From a virus, in IMG/VR virus record IMGVR_UViG_3300032240_002528, positions 1-26,128 of that record: a DNA stretch of 26,128 nucleotides; one strand, 5' to 3'. The notes below the pieces were generated by a model that made no database searches, was not told the DNA's origin, and saw only the letters and a program-made list of their open reading frames with translations. Of this stretch, positions 6,666 to 14,387 are shown one piece after another (within the stretch, counting starts at the first letter, position 1; each line of letters starts with the position of its first letter). Both the position numbers and the translations under genes were made by a program.

Positions 6666-8647
6666 TACTTAATATAAATTGGTAAAGGAATAGATGCTAA
6701 TGTATCTTTTAAGAAACCAGCTTCTTGTTGTTTTCTTTCAAGTTGACTCTTACGAGAAACTTCATTTAACATTTCCTTTAATTCAGTAATTAAATCTTCT
6801 TTTTCCTTTCTAGCATCTGTAATCAATTCAGAACCATTTATAGGTCCTATACCTTGAATACTTGTACTAGAATATTGAATACGAATATGTGCTTCAACCT
6901 CTCTAGCTAATGCTAAAGTATATTTAAATATCCACATTCTACCAACTGTATTAATGTTCATATATACAGGATTTCTGTAAGGAACATTCATTATGTCAGT
7001 AACAACATTTTTTCTTTTATCCCTTACAATAGAACTCTTTTGACTTTTTTTAACATATTCAAAGAATAAATTAAGTTCAATAGAAGGTCTTGGAAATATA
7101 GTTAATTGGTTGTTTCTTAATTCAAATGAATAACCAGCACGTCTAATAGTATCGTTTAATTCAATTGATTGGATTTTTTGTAAGTCAAAATTCATAGGCA
7201 TTAACAAGAAGTTAATACCAGGAGAAAACTGACCAAATCCAAAGGTTTCAAGTAATGATTGAACACCAGTACCGGTACCAGCATATGGGTCAAAATAACG
7301 TGCAATTGCTGGAGGTTGTTCATAAAATACTCTTCTAACTTCAATTGTATCTCCTGCTGCTAATGATTCTGAAGCTGCAGCCCAAGCATTTAAGTCATAG
7401 TGTTGTTGACCAGGAATTAAAGGTAAAGTACCTTTTTTAACATCATAATTACCACCCACATTTGCCTCAGCACCATATCCATCAGCAATAACAGAACTAA
7501 TTGTTGTTAAATTATTACTTAATATTTTATCATTAAGTGTTTCTTGAGTTGTTTGGATATAAACTGTAGGGATAGTTCCATTTGATCCTGTAAATCTTGA
7601 ACCATTACCAGCAATTTCTGGTGTTGTTACAAAGAAATAGATATGAGAATATCCTTCAGGAATATTATAAGTAGATCCTGATGTTACTCCTGTAAATAAA
7701 GTGCTGTTATCAACTGCAAAGTTAGTTATATTAGCATAAGATAATGAAGAAGAAACATTTAAAGTTGTTGGTGTAGATCCTGTTGTAAATGTTATTGAAG
7801 TTCCAAATGAAGCTGAAGATACTGCTGTTAATTTGTCTGCAATATTTTTAGCGGTTTCATTTGTTGTGCTTCCAGTTACAATATAGAAATCTATATCTGT
7901 ATCAATCCCACCACTACCAACATGAAAAGTTGTAATTGTATTATTACTACCTGTTACAACAAATGATGATGGTGATGTATAAGCAGAAACATCTAAAGAT
8001 GCTGTTGATGGATTATAATATGGTGTAACAATTGTTGCTCCTCCAGTTCTATTAAACTGATTGTACACAAATTGACTTAAGTCCATTACATAATCACCTG
8101 AACCAGTATAGGTTGGATCAACAAATCCTGAGCCTAAAGTAAATGAGTTAATATAATTAAAATCAGGCGCGATAAAATCGTTAATAGAGGCGGAAATAAC
8201 CCAGATCTCTTGTCCATCAATAGATGCTGAGTAAGACTGATTGTAGTTTACTTCAGCATAATTCGCTGGTCTTGGAGCTGACCAAGATACTGGAGAACCA
8301 ATATCATCACTTAATATATGTGTGTAACCTATATTTGAAAATGGAGAGGTTTCTGAACCTTCCATGTTAATATAGTTATCTCTAATTTTATATTGGTAAA
8401 CTAAATTACCATAAGTAGTAACTGCTTCTTCAAATGCTGCATATACAGTTAAATCACTAATATTCAATGTTGATAAACCAATACCTGTACCTAAACGTTG
8501 AGCTACGTACTTAGCAGCACTTTTAGCATCGCGTAAAAATTCAGGATCATCAGTATAATATTCAAAAGGACAATTGCCCTTTACATTTGAAAGATATGAT
8601 ACATCACCTTGGTACGTATCGTATAGTTGCATTAAGTTAACTGCCAT
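6665..8647 (-). CDS. Neck protein, T4 gp13-like, with large inserted domains, 660 aa
   Basis: The ends look like T4 gp13. Residues 1-125 are helical with DLTVYAAFEEAVTTYGNLVY. The C-terminal 250 residues hold LPLIPGQQHYDL, YSFELRNNQLTIFPRP, VGRMWIFKYTLALAREVEAH and GSELITDARKEKEDLITELK, the helical end of gp13-type neck proteins. Between about 205 and 395 lies a Ser/Thr/Gly-rich region with strand-like repeats (SFVVTGSNNTITTFHVGSGG, then DFYIVTGSTTNE, then TSITFTTGSTPTTLNVSSS) that T4 gp13 (about 309 aa) lacks. It opens the neck operon behind a promoter-like motif and is followed by gp14-like with a TAATG overlap. The gp13 assignment is by C-terminal pattern and gene order. Confidence 0.7.
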   Translation of the reverse strand: MAVNLMQLYDTYQGDVSYLSNVKGNCPFEYYTDDPEFLRDAKSAAKYVAQRLGTGIGLSTLNISDLTVYAAFEEAVTTYGNLVYQYKIRDNYINMEGSETSPFSNIGYTHILSDDIGSPVSWSAPRPANYAEVNYNQSYSASIDGQEIWVISASINDFIAPDFNYINSFTLGSGFVDPTYTGSGDYVMDLSQFVYNQFNRTGGATIVTPYYNPSTASLDVSAYTSPSSFVVTGSNNTITTFHVGSGGIDTDIDFYIVTGSTTNETAKNIADKLTAVSSASFGTSITFTTGSTPTTLNVSSSLSYANITNFAVDNSTLFTGVTSGSTYNIPEGYSHIYFFVTTPEIAGNGSRFTGSNGTIPTVYIQTTQETLNDKILSNNLTTISSVIADGYGAEANVGGNYDVKKGTLPLIPGQQHYDLNAWAAASESLAAGDTIEVRRVFYEQPPAIARYFDPYAGTGTGVQSLLETFGFGQFSPGINFLLMPMNFDLQKIQSIELNDTIRRAGYSFELRNNQLTIFPRPSIELNLFFEYVKKSQKSSIVRDKRKNVVTDIMNVPYRNPVYMNINTVGRMWIFKYTLALAREVEAHIRIQYSSTSIQGIGPINGSELITDARKEKEDLITELKEMLNEVSRKSQLERKQQEAGFLKDTLASIPLPIYIK

Positions 8648-8668
8648 TATAAACTAGTATTTGTCATG

Positions 8669-8677
8669 TATAAATAT
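8669..8677 (-). promoter_or_regulatory. ATATTTATA promoter-like motif before the gp13-like gene
   Basis: The coding strand reads AATATTTATAC in the 40-base gap after phoH, 22 bases before the ATG of the gp13-like gene. It heads the six-gene neck/tail-completion unit. Confidence 0.55.
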
Positions 8678-8687
8678 TGAACATACT

Positions 8688-9356
8688 TTACTTTCCGTAT
8701 TCATAATCCAATATCTTACCGACTAGGTCCGATCTGTGGTTTGTTGCTAATTTAATCCATTGAATTTCTTCAATTTTTTTAGATAATTCAATAGCATATG
8801 TTAACCCATTCATTTCACCTGTTGGGTTTTTAATATCTGTTTGTTCATTATCCCCGTTGATTACTATTTTACCATTTTTACCTAAACGTGTTAATATAGC
8901 TAACATTTCACCTTTAGTTAGGTTTTGAGCTTCTTCAACAATTAAAATATCATCAATGGTTTTACCACGAATAAACTGAACAGGTAATGCTTTAATTTTT
9001 TCGTCTTGTACTAATTTTGCAACCTCATTTTTATCAGAACAACATTTAGCTAAATTTTCTAACAGCGCCTCCATATATGGGTCAAACTTCTCATTTAATG
9101 CCCCTGGTAAGAATCCTAAACTTTTACCTACTTCTACTGCTGCTCGTGTATTATATATACACTCTATTTGTTTTTTCTTTAAAAAATCTAATGCTGCTTG
9201 AGCGCATACTAATGATTTACCACTTCCTGCTCTACCTGTTACTACAACTATTTGATTTTCTACTATTAATCGTTTTGCTTCTTTCTGTTCATCATTTAAT
9301 TGAACAGCGTTAATTGATTTGATTTCACTTTTTCGTTCGCGATTAGGTTCTCTCAT
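8688..9356 (-). CDS. phoH: PhoH-like P-loop ATPase, 222 aa
   Basis: Residues 16-35 (AVQLNDEQKEAKRLIVENQI) form the entry motif, 41-48 (GRAGSGKS) the Walker A and 137-145 (ILIVEEAQN) the Walker B with the EEAQ signature of PhoH proteins. The C-terminal IKLATNHRSDLVGKILDYE completes the fold. PhoH-like genes are common in T4-like phages of aquatic bacteria; the family includes ATPases with proposed RNA-related roles and a phosphate-stress link in Escherichia coli, but the phage role is unsettled. The ATG at 9356 is preferred over one at 9389, because the longer version would cover the promoter-like motif and start inside the T-tract of the capsid terminator. It is a single-gene unit between capsid and neck genes. 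Confidence 0.92.
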   Translation of the reverse strand: MREPNRERKSEIKSINAVQLNDEQKEAKRLIVENQIVVVTGRAGSGKSLVCAQAALDFLKKKQIECIYNTRAAVEVGKSLGFLPGALNEKFDPYMEALLENLAKCCSDKNEVAKLVQDEKIKALPVQFIRGKTIDDILIVEEAQNLTKGEMLAILTRLGKNGKIVINGDNEQTDIKNPTGEMNGLTYAIELSKKIEEIQWIKLATNHRSDLVGKILDYEYGK

Positions 9357-9375
9357 ATATAACGGTTTATTTCCA

Positions 9376-9383
9376 ATAAATAT
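9376..9383 (-). promoter_or_regulatory. ATATTTAT promoter-like motif before phoH
   Basis: The coding strand reads TTAATATTTATTGG just after the T-tract of the capsid terminator and 19 bases before the preferred phoH ATG. Its position helps fix the phoH start at 9356. Confidence 0.55.
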
Positions 9384-9393
9384 TAACAAAAAA

Positions 9394-9417
9394 AGCCCGA
9401 CCTTACGGGGTCGGGCT
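9394..9417 (-). terminator. Strong Rho-independent terminator after the major capsid gene
   Basis: On the minus strand the 9-bp stem AGCCCGACC/GGTCGGGCT with a CCGTAA loop is followed directly by at least six T residues (9393-9388). It lies about 50 bases past the capsid stop. It is the best-formed terminator in the window, as expected after the most highly expressed gene. Confidence 0.93.
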
Positions 9418-9464
9418 CTTTAGAACTATAATACTGAGACTATAGCGGGGTATGTTTAATTAGA

Positions 9465-11060
9465 TTAAACAGTTTCTAAACCGTGAACGATCACTTTACC
9501 ATAGAATTCTGGACGAACCATTTTCTTAGCGTAACGAGTCATTAAACCTTTACGTGGAGTAAATGTTGTTGGATCGTACACTAATGGAGTCATCATTACT
9601 GGGATGTATGGAGCAAATACAGCACCTGTTTCCAAGAACTGAGCACCTTTGTAACCCATCAAGATGATGTTTTCAGTGAAGTAAGGGTTTTTATAAACTT
9701 TGTAACGGCTGTTTAAAGAACCGATCTTTTGGATACCGAAATTGAATTCAGCTTTATCACCATCACCATCAGAAGCAAATCCTGGGATTGATTCTAAGAT
9801 TGTAGCAACAGTTGGAGATACTACTAAGAAGTTAGCACCACCACGCATTGTTAATTGGTGAATTTTGTTAGATACTTTTTGTAACTTAGTACCTAAAGTT
9901 TGGAACCAACCACCTTGAGTGTTGTAGAATGTGTTTGTTAAAGAAGCGAAAGCGCTACCGTTCCAAGCCACATTGTTTTGAGCTGACCAGTACTCAGTTG
10001 TTGAAGTTGGTACATTCTTGATCAACATTTCTAAGATTTCTAAATCGATTTCCATAGAGATGTATTGGCTCATTAAGCTAGTTAATTCAGCTTCAGCATC
10101 AATGCTATGGTAAGCGTTTAAATCTTGAGCGAATTCTGGAGTCCATTGTGCTTTTAACTTACGAGTTTTAGCAACAACTGCTTCAGACTTCATGTTAACG
10201 TCTAATGAAGGGATAACGATTTGAGAAGCGCTATTAGCGTTAGGTACGCTATAATCAGCTCTATCTTCGAAATCACCACGAGCGTTATCACGGTTTGCTT
10301 TGTTGAAGAACAATACTACGTTTTCTTTAGCACCACCATCTACTACGTAGATAACGTTGTTTCCAGAAACTTTAGTGTATTGAGGTAAAACTTTAGTTTC
10401 GTCAGCAGAAGAACCACTGATGAAAGTACCACGTACTGCTTCTAAATCTAAATCAGAAATGATTGCAGCATCTGTGATAGTTACTTTTTTCAAAGTAGTT
10501 AAATCTACAGTTGTGTCAAAGTTAACATCAGCTAATGTAGCAGAAGCAGTAGCAACTGAAGCAGAAGCAAATGATTGAGAGAATTGGTTGATTGAATAAC
10601 CAAATTTACCAACACCATACAAACCTTTAGTTGTATCAGTTGATTTTAAATCAGCAGAAGAACCATATAAAGATCCTGCGAATTTTTTCTTATCTGTACC
10701 ATACTTGAAATCAAGATAGAAGATAAGACCTGAAGGTAAGCTCATTGATTGAACTGAAACGAATTCTTTTGCGCTAATATCACCGAATACACGACGAACT
10801 AACGGTAAAGCAACTCCAGCCCAGTTTTCACCGAAACCAGCAGTGAAAGTTGCAGCACCACCACCGATACCAGTTTGGTTGCTCTCAACTACTAATTGCT
10901 TAGCTTGGTTTTCTAATAAAATAGCCATGTTGTTTTTCTCAACTTCGCCTTTAAGACCTTCTAAAAGGCCAGACTTAGTCCACTTAGAGACTAAAGTGTT
11001 AGCTGTATCCATTACACGAGCGTAAGGGTTAGCTGATTCTAATAATTGTTGAATTTCCAT
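9465..11060 (-). CDS. 23: Major capsid protein, T4 gp23-like, 531 aa
   Basis: HK97-fold capsid subunit of the T4 type. Hallmarks: WAGVALPLVRRVFGDISAKE (T4 gp23 MGMVRRAIPNLIAFD), VQSMSLPSG followed by YLDFKYGT, LKAQWTPEFAQDLNAYHSID (T4 LKAAYSIELAQDLRAVHGMD), IGSLNSRYKVYKNPYF, ILMGYKGAQFLETGAVFAPY, and TFTPRKGLMTRYAKKMVRP near the end. Length 531 against about 521 in T4. The first 59 residues are helical and charged and resemble the N-terminal arm that T4 gp21 removes. The likely cut is after E59 in LVVESNQTG; LLE at 48-50 is an alternative. Right after it comes GGGAATFTAGFGENWAG, which has a counterpart in a 373-aa protein of the prohead operon. The gene follows the scaffold by 25 bases with no separate promoter motif and ends at a strong terminator. 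Confidence 0.96.
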   Translation of the reverse strand: MEIQQLLESANPYARVMDTANTLVSKWTKSGLLEGLKGEVEKNNMAILLENQAKQLVVESNQTGIGGGAATFTAGFGENWAGVALPLVRRVFGDISAKEFVSVQSMSLPSGLIFYLDFKYGTDKKKFAGSLYGSSADLKSTDTTKGLYGVGKFGYSINQFSQSFASASVATASATLADVNFDTTVDLTTLKKVTITDAAIISDLDLEAVRGTFISGSSADETKVLPQYTKVSGNNVIYVVDGGAKENVVLFFNKANRDNARGDFEDRADYSVPNANSASQIVIPSLDVNMKSEAVVAKTRKLKAQWTPEFAQDLNAYHSIDAEAELTSLMSQYISMEIDLEILEMLIKNVPTSTTEYWSAQNNVAWNGSAFASLTNTFYNTQGGWFQTLGTKLQKVSNKIHQLTMRGGANFLVVSPTVATILESIPGFASDGDGDKAEFNFGIQKIGSLNSRYKVYKNPYFTENIILMGYKGAQFLETGAVFAPYIPVMMTPLVYDPTTFTPRKGLMTRYAKKMVRPEFYGKVIVHGLETV

Positions 11061-11085
11061 TTTTTAAATGAATTGGGTTTTGTTT

Positions 11086-12123
11086 TTAATATTTTGTTAT
11101 ACCTGCTAACTTCTGGAATCTAGAAATTTGTTCGTTTGTTTCAACGATTTGTTTGCTAGGTGCATTGCCAGCTGGTTTTGAAGCGAATCCTTTAATGATT
11201 CCTTCTTTAACTATACTTTTAGAAGATTCTTTAGCATCTAGAGACTCGTTAAGAGCTTCGAATACTAATTTAGCTTCGTTTGGTGTAGTTGCTTTATCAA
11301 AGGAGTTAATTACTTTGATTTTGTTTTCTTCAGATAAATTTTTAGCTTTGAAAATCTTGTTAACATATAATAACTTAGCGTTCAATAAGTTAACTTCATT
11401 CAATTCGTTACGTAAAGTTTCGATTGTAGCAATAGCTTCGTCTAATTCTTTATCGTCTTTTTTAGCTTTCTTAGCTTCATATACTTCGCCATCAGTTGCA
11501 TCTTCTTCATCTAAAGCATCTAATTCAGCTAATAATTCTTCTAAGTTAATTTCAGCATCTGAAGCGTCTGGAGAGCTCATATCATCTAAATTGATTGCAT
11601 CGTCATTATTTCCAGTATCGTTTTGGTGAACTGCTTCACCTTCTTCGTCAGCTTCAGTTTCATTTTCTTCAGCTTCTAATTCAGAATCAACGATGTCTTT
11701 AATAATGTCTTTTAAATCTTCAATAGATAAGTCAGCTACCGACTTTTCTTCTTCTTCTTCTTCACCTTCTTCAGATTCTTCATCTTCAGTTGGTTCTTCT
11801 TCTTCTTCGGATTCTTCTTCTTCTTTAGCTTCGTTGATTTCTTCATCAGAACCTTCTTCAAGTTCTAATTCAGCTAAAAACTCATCTAAATTTAATTCTT
11901 CATCCATGTTTTCTTTGCCTTCTTCTTCGTAGGCAGCTACTTCTTCGATTTCTTCTTTCATTTCATCTTCATCTTTTGCCATTTCTTCTAATTTAGAAGC
12001 TAACATTGATTGTAAATGAGGAGTTAAAGTTTCTTCAAGAGCAGCTTTTGCATTAACTAACGCAGCTTCGCGAATAGTTTTTGCTTCGGCAATTGCTTGC
12101 TTAAACAATTCTTTGTTTGTCAT
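11086..12123 (-). CDS. 22: Prohead core scaffolding protein, T4 gp22-like, 345 aa
   Basis: Directly upstream of the major capsid gene, as gene 22 is in T4. Residues 1-65 are helical (MTNKELFKQAIAEAKTIREA), residues 65-225 extremely acidic with long Glu/Asp runs, and residues 225-320 a predicted coiled coil (IATIETLRNELNEVNLLNAK). It ends ISRFQKLAGITKY. The acidic, helical build and many L-x-E sites suit a core protein chopped up by the prohead protease before packaging. T4 gp22 is about 269 aa, so this one is larger because of the acidic block. The same RxQKLAGI tag is found on three other proteins of the region. AAGGA lies upstream of the ATG. The call rests on composition and position; T4 gp22 similarity itself is weak. 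Confidence 0.8.
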   Translation of the reverse strand: MTNKELFKQAIAEAKTIREAALVNAKAALEETLTPHLQSMLASKLEEMAKDEDEMKEEIEEVAAYEEEGKENMDEELNLDEFLAELELEEGSDEEINEAKEEEESEEEEEPTEDEESEEGEEEEEEKSVADLSIEDLKDIIKDIVDSELEAEENETEADEEGEAVHQNDTGNNDDAINLDDMSSPDASDAEINLEELLAELDALDEEDATDGEVYEAKKAKKDDKELDEAIATIETLRNELNEVNLLNAKLLYVNKIFKAKNLSEENKIKVINSFDKATTPNEAKLVFEALNESLDAKESSKSIVKEGIIKGFASKPAGNAPSKQIVETNEQISRFQKLAGITKY

Positions 12124-12149
12124 TTTGTCCTTAAATTTAATTTCGGAAA

Positions 12150-12174
12150 TAAGCTTATTAGAGTGGGAAGCTTA
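12150..12174 (-). repeat. Inverted repeat in the scaffold-gene leader
   Basis: Perfect 7-base inverted repeat TAAGCTT/AAGCTTA with an 11-base loop, 27-51 bases before the scaffold ATG. No T-tract follows, so it is not a terminator. It could be a leader hairpin affecting scaffold and capsid expression; no protein-coding frame is seen here. Confidence 0.4.
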
Positions 12175-12210
12175 ATAGGGATTTGTATAATACCTGGAAC
12201 TACAATAAGA

Positions 12211-12237
12211 ATGGGTAGTCCATTTTAGGCTACCCAT
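12211..12237 (-). other. Stable hairpin downstream of the promoter-like motif, scaffold leader
   Basis: An 8-bp perfect stem ATGGGTAG/CTACCCAT with a further CC/GG pair across a bulge. Its outer edge overlaps the ATATTTAT motif, so a transcript starting near there would begin in or just before this hairpin. No T-run follows on the minus strand (TCTTATTG). A 5' stabilising structure is more likely than a terminator. Confidence 0.45.
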
Positions 12238-12243
12238 AAATAT
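12236..12243 (-). promoter_or_regulatory. ATATTTAT promoter-like motif before the scaffold-capsid unit
   Basis: The coding strand reads CATATATTTATGGG in the 157-base gap between the protease and scaffold genes. It is 112 bases from the scaffold ATG, the longest leader of all copies in the window. Confidence 0.5.
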
Positions 12244-12256
12244 ATGTAGATATGAA

Positions 12257-12272
12257 AAACCGCGAAGGGTTT
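12257..12272 (-). terminator. Weak terminator after the prohead protease gene
   Basis: On the minus strand AAACC/GGTTT with a CTTCGC loop is followed by TTC and continues AT-rich, starting 9 bases past the protease stop. Only five clear base pairs, so termination is probably partial. It fits the operon end deduced from the promoter-like motif just downstream. Confidence 0.45.
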
Positions 12273-12280
12273 CAATATGT

Positions 12281-12889
12281 TTAGCAAAGAGAGCAAACAC
12301 CAGTTTGATTACAGATAATTTCTGTAACTAGGCTGCTTACTTTACTATAATCTTTTGTAATTAATTGTTGTTTTCCTTCAGCTAATTTCATATATGCGTT
12401 AGGTGTACTTGGTACTGATACCAAATCCCAACATAATAATTCGAAATCATCTTGTACTTCAACTGTTTCACCCAATTGTTTAACACTACCCATACCTCTT
12501 GATGAGATACCTAATGGGATACCTGCTAATACAATTTCTTGTGCAATTTTACCTGCAGGTGTATTTAATAACATTAATTCACCCATAACATCGTTTCCTT
12601 CCCACCAAACCTTTGTGATTAGATGTGAAACGTTATTTAAGTTAATGATACCTGATTCTGGATGATCTAATTCACCTGTAGATGTTCTAGAAGCAATAGG
12701 TCCTTTTGTATAAACGTCTACTTGCTTTTTAAGAATGTCCATAGGATAAACACGGCCATTACCGTTTTTAACTTCAGCTTCCTGAAGTTTACCTTTTACA
12801 TACATTCTTCCATCACCATTACCTTTACCTTCAGTTAAAGATAACTTAGCAACGTGGAATGGGATATGATCTACTAATAATTGTTTCAT
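12281..12889 (-). CDS. 21: Prohead maturation protease, T4 gp21-like, 202 aa
   Basis: Serine protease of the herpesvirus-assemblin/T4 gp21 class that digests scaffold and trims capsid proteins in the prohead. NGNGRVYPMDILKKQVDVY is the N-terminal signature. GELDHPESG carries the likely catalytic H76, and GISSRGMGS (127-135) carries the likely nucleophile, S129 or S130. The LLCWDLVSVPSTPNAYM strand (151-167) holds D155. At 202 aa it is near T4 gp21 (about 212). The tail ends CNQTGVCSLC with three Cys close together, which is unusual for this family and could bind metal or be removed. Its ATG overlaps the previous stop (TAATG). It closes the prohead operon before the scaffold-capsid unit. Confidence 0.93.
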   Translation of the reverse strand: MKQLLVDHIPFHVAKLSLTEGKGNGDGRMYVKGKLQEAEVKNGNGRVYPMDILKKQVDVYTKGPIASRTSTGELDHPESGIINLNNVSHLITKVWWEGNDVMGELMLLNTPAGKIAQEIVLAGIPLGISSRGMGSVKQLGETVEVQDDFELLCWDLVSVPSTPNAYMKLAEGKQQLITKDYSKVSSLVTEIICNQTGVCSLC

Positions 12890-13710
12890 TATTTATTATT
12901 TTCTTCTTCTAATACTTCGCGCACAATACCTTCTAATGTTGCTTTAAATTTTTCAAAAGCAGCACCTAAATCTCTTTCACCAGTTCTAAATTGAGATGGT
13001 TTTGGGGTTAAGATATAAGCAATTTTCATTCCTGTATCTTCGTCATCAAGAATATCTTCTTCAATATCAAATTGAATTGATAATTTTTCATAAACACCTT
13101 GTGGTAATTTTTCCCAATATCCAAATTTTAAAACAGCATCTTCATTATGATTTTGTAATGTAATATCACCTGAGAATTGTTTTACTTGATTGTTTAAATC
13201 AATAAATTGAGCGGCTTGTTTTACTGCTTCGTTTGGTTGTTCGTTAGGAGCTAAATTTAAACCTGTTTCTTCTAATTCAGCAGATTCTTTTACAATTTCT
13301 TTAACTTTTTTCATACCGTTTTCGGTATCAACATCACTAGCTTTTTTAGCTTTTTTTACCTTAATTTTTTCAGGTTCAACAGCTTTACCAGATATGTTTA
13401 ATTGGCTATAATAAGAAGAATTTTTCTTCAAATTAGCATAAACAGTTTTTTTAGCTTTTTCAACATCACCACCATGTTTAGCTACTTCAGCTCTTAAACC
13501 TAAATCAACCTCAACTGGGTTGCAATTATGAGATTCCTCTTTTTTAGCCTCAGATAAAATACCTTTATTTTTAAGGATTTTAACTGAATCATCAAAGTTG
13601 GTTACATTAGTGATAAATTGAGGAAAAGTCATGCGGATATTTCTCATGAAATTCGCTTGTGAAATATTTCCTTCTAATAACTGGTTATATTGATTTTGTA
13701 TACTTTTCAT
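12889..13710 (-). CDS. Unknown prohead-operon protein, 273 aa
   Basis: No named family recognised. The first 55 residues (MKSIQNQYNQLLEGNISQAN, then NFDDSVKILKNKGILSEAKK) look like a conserved helical head; GNISQANFMRNIRMTFPQFI gives it a distinctive signature. The middle (110-185) is Lys/Glu-rich and probably disordered. The C-terminal part (190-255) has strands around FGYWEKLPQGVYEKLSIQFD and KIAYILTPKPSQF, followed by GAAFEKFKATLEGIVREVLE. The ending IVREVLEEE matches a helix motif present in three other proteins of the region. Located just before the protease with a TAATG overlap, so an internal head or core protein is likely. Confidence 0.65.
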   Translation of the reverse strand: MKSIQNQYNQLLEGNISQANFMRNIRMTFPQFITNVTNFDDSVKILKNKGILSEAKKEESHNCNPVEVDLGLRAEVAKHGGDVEKAKKTVYANLKKNSSYYSQLNISGKAVEPEKIKVKKAKKASDVDTENGMKKVKEIVKESAELEETGLNLAPNEQPNEAVKQAAQFIDLNNQVKQFSGDITLQNHNEDAVLKFGYWEKLPQGVYEKLSIQFDIEEDILDDEDTGMKIAYILTPKPSQFRTGERDLGAAFEKFKATLEGIVREVLEEENNK

Positions 13711-13722
13711 TTATATTTTATT

Positions 13723-14241
13723 TTAATCGCCTGTGTATTTACCAAATGCTGTTTGAACACCACCGTTAGGACCATATCTATCATCAAATGCGGATTGTGC
13801 TTTAGCTTTTTCTTCTGGTGTTCTTGTATCTGCTTTTGGTGCAGTTGGTTTATCTTCCATTGGTTTTAACTCAGCTGGTTTACCATCAATTTTTATTCTT
13901 TCTGGTTCGCCTATTAAGTCTTTAATGAAAATATTTTCTCTATCGTTGTATTTCCATTTTTGACCGTCTCCTCTATGAAGTGCTCCAAAAGCTTGTACTA
14001 CTTTATCTATTTTAACTGGAGTTCCGTCTTCGTCTACGGTTACTGTTTTACCGGCTGCAATAGCTTCTTTAGCTGCTTTTAAAATAGCATTTACATCACC
14101 ACTAGAGTATACAGCTTCTTCAACTATTTCTCTAACTAATGAACGAATTTGTGATTCATTTAAACCAGTATTTGCATCATCTTTGACTTCTAAGCCAGCC
14201 AATTTTTGCATTCTTTTAGCTTCGTTGATATATTGTTTCAT
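13723..14241 (-). CDS. Unknown prohead-operon protein with LAGL tag, 172 aa
   Basis: Not assigned to a family. It begins MKQYINEAKRMQKLAGLEVK: an I-x-E site at residues 5-7, similar in position to T4 capsid-targeting sequences (for example MKTYQEFIAE of the internal proteins), followed by the RMQKLAGL tag. Residues 27-44 (LNESQIRSLVREIVEEAV) carry a second shared helix motif. Residues 48-115 hold a small alpha/beta region (AIAAGKTVTVDEDGTPVKID). The C-terminal part is Pro/Lys-rich with DDRYGPNGGVQTAFGKYTGD. It is soluble with no membrane segment. Candidate for a protein carried into the prohead; the function is unknown. Confidence 0.62.
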   Translation of the reverse strand: MKQYINEAKRMQKLAGLEVKDDANTGLNESQIRSLVREIVEEAVYSSGDVNAILKAAKEAIAAGKTVTVDEDGTPVKIDKVVQAFGALHRGDGQKWKYNDRENIFIKDLIGEPERIKIDGKPAELKPMEDKPTAPKADTRTPEEKAKAQSAFDDRYGPNGGVQTAFGKYTGD

Positions 14242-14252
14242 TGTTTTAATTT

Positions 14253-14387
14253 TTATTTTCCTTGTCCTCTATATTTTTTTGGTCTTTGTTCTTTTGGGCC
14301 ATAACTTTTTTTACCTGAAGTTGGACCTGATTTTCTTTTACCAAAAGAGATTTTTTGAGAAGATGCGGCTGATTTTGCTTTTGCCAT
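14253..14387 (-). CDS. Small basic protein of the prohead operon, 44 aa
   Basis: Reading the minus strand from ATG 14387 gives 44 codons and TAA at 14253. The protein starts MAKAKSAASSQKISFGKRKS and ends PKKYRGQGK; about one third of residues are Lys or Arg, with no hydrophobic stretch. The ATG overlaps the stop of the 373-aa gene (TAATG), and 11 bases separate its stop from the next ATG, so it fits the operon exactly. I recall similar short Lys/Gly/Arg proteins ending in YRGQG in the head region of T4-like environmental phages, which could not be checked here. Binding to DNA or to the acidic scaffold is plausible from the charge but is inference. Confidence 0.75.
   Translation of the reverse strand: MAKAKSAASSQKISFGKRKSGPTSGKKSYGPKEQRPKKYRGQGK

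Noticed and set aside
9357-9389. Upstream ATG for phoH
   Set aside because: It would start in the T-tract of the capsid terminator and translate through the promoter-like motif.
11693-11932. Plus-strand Ser-rich open frame
   Set aside because: It is the complement of the Glu/Asp-rich part of the scaffold gene; the TCT/TCA runs are antisense to GAA/GAG codons.
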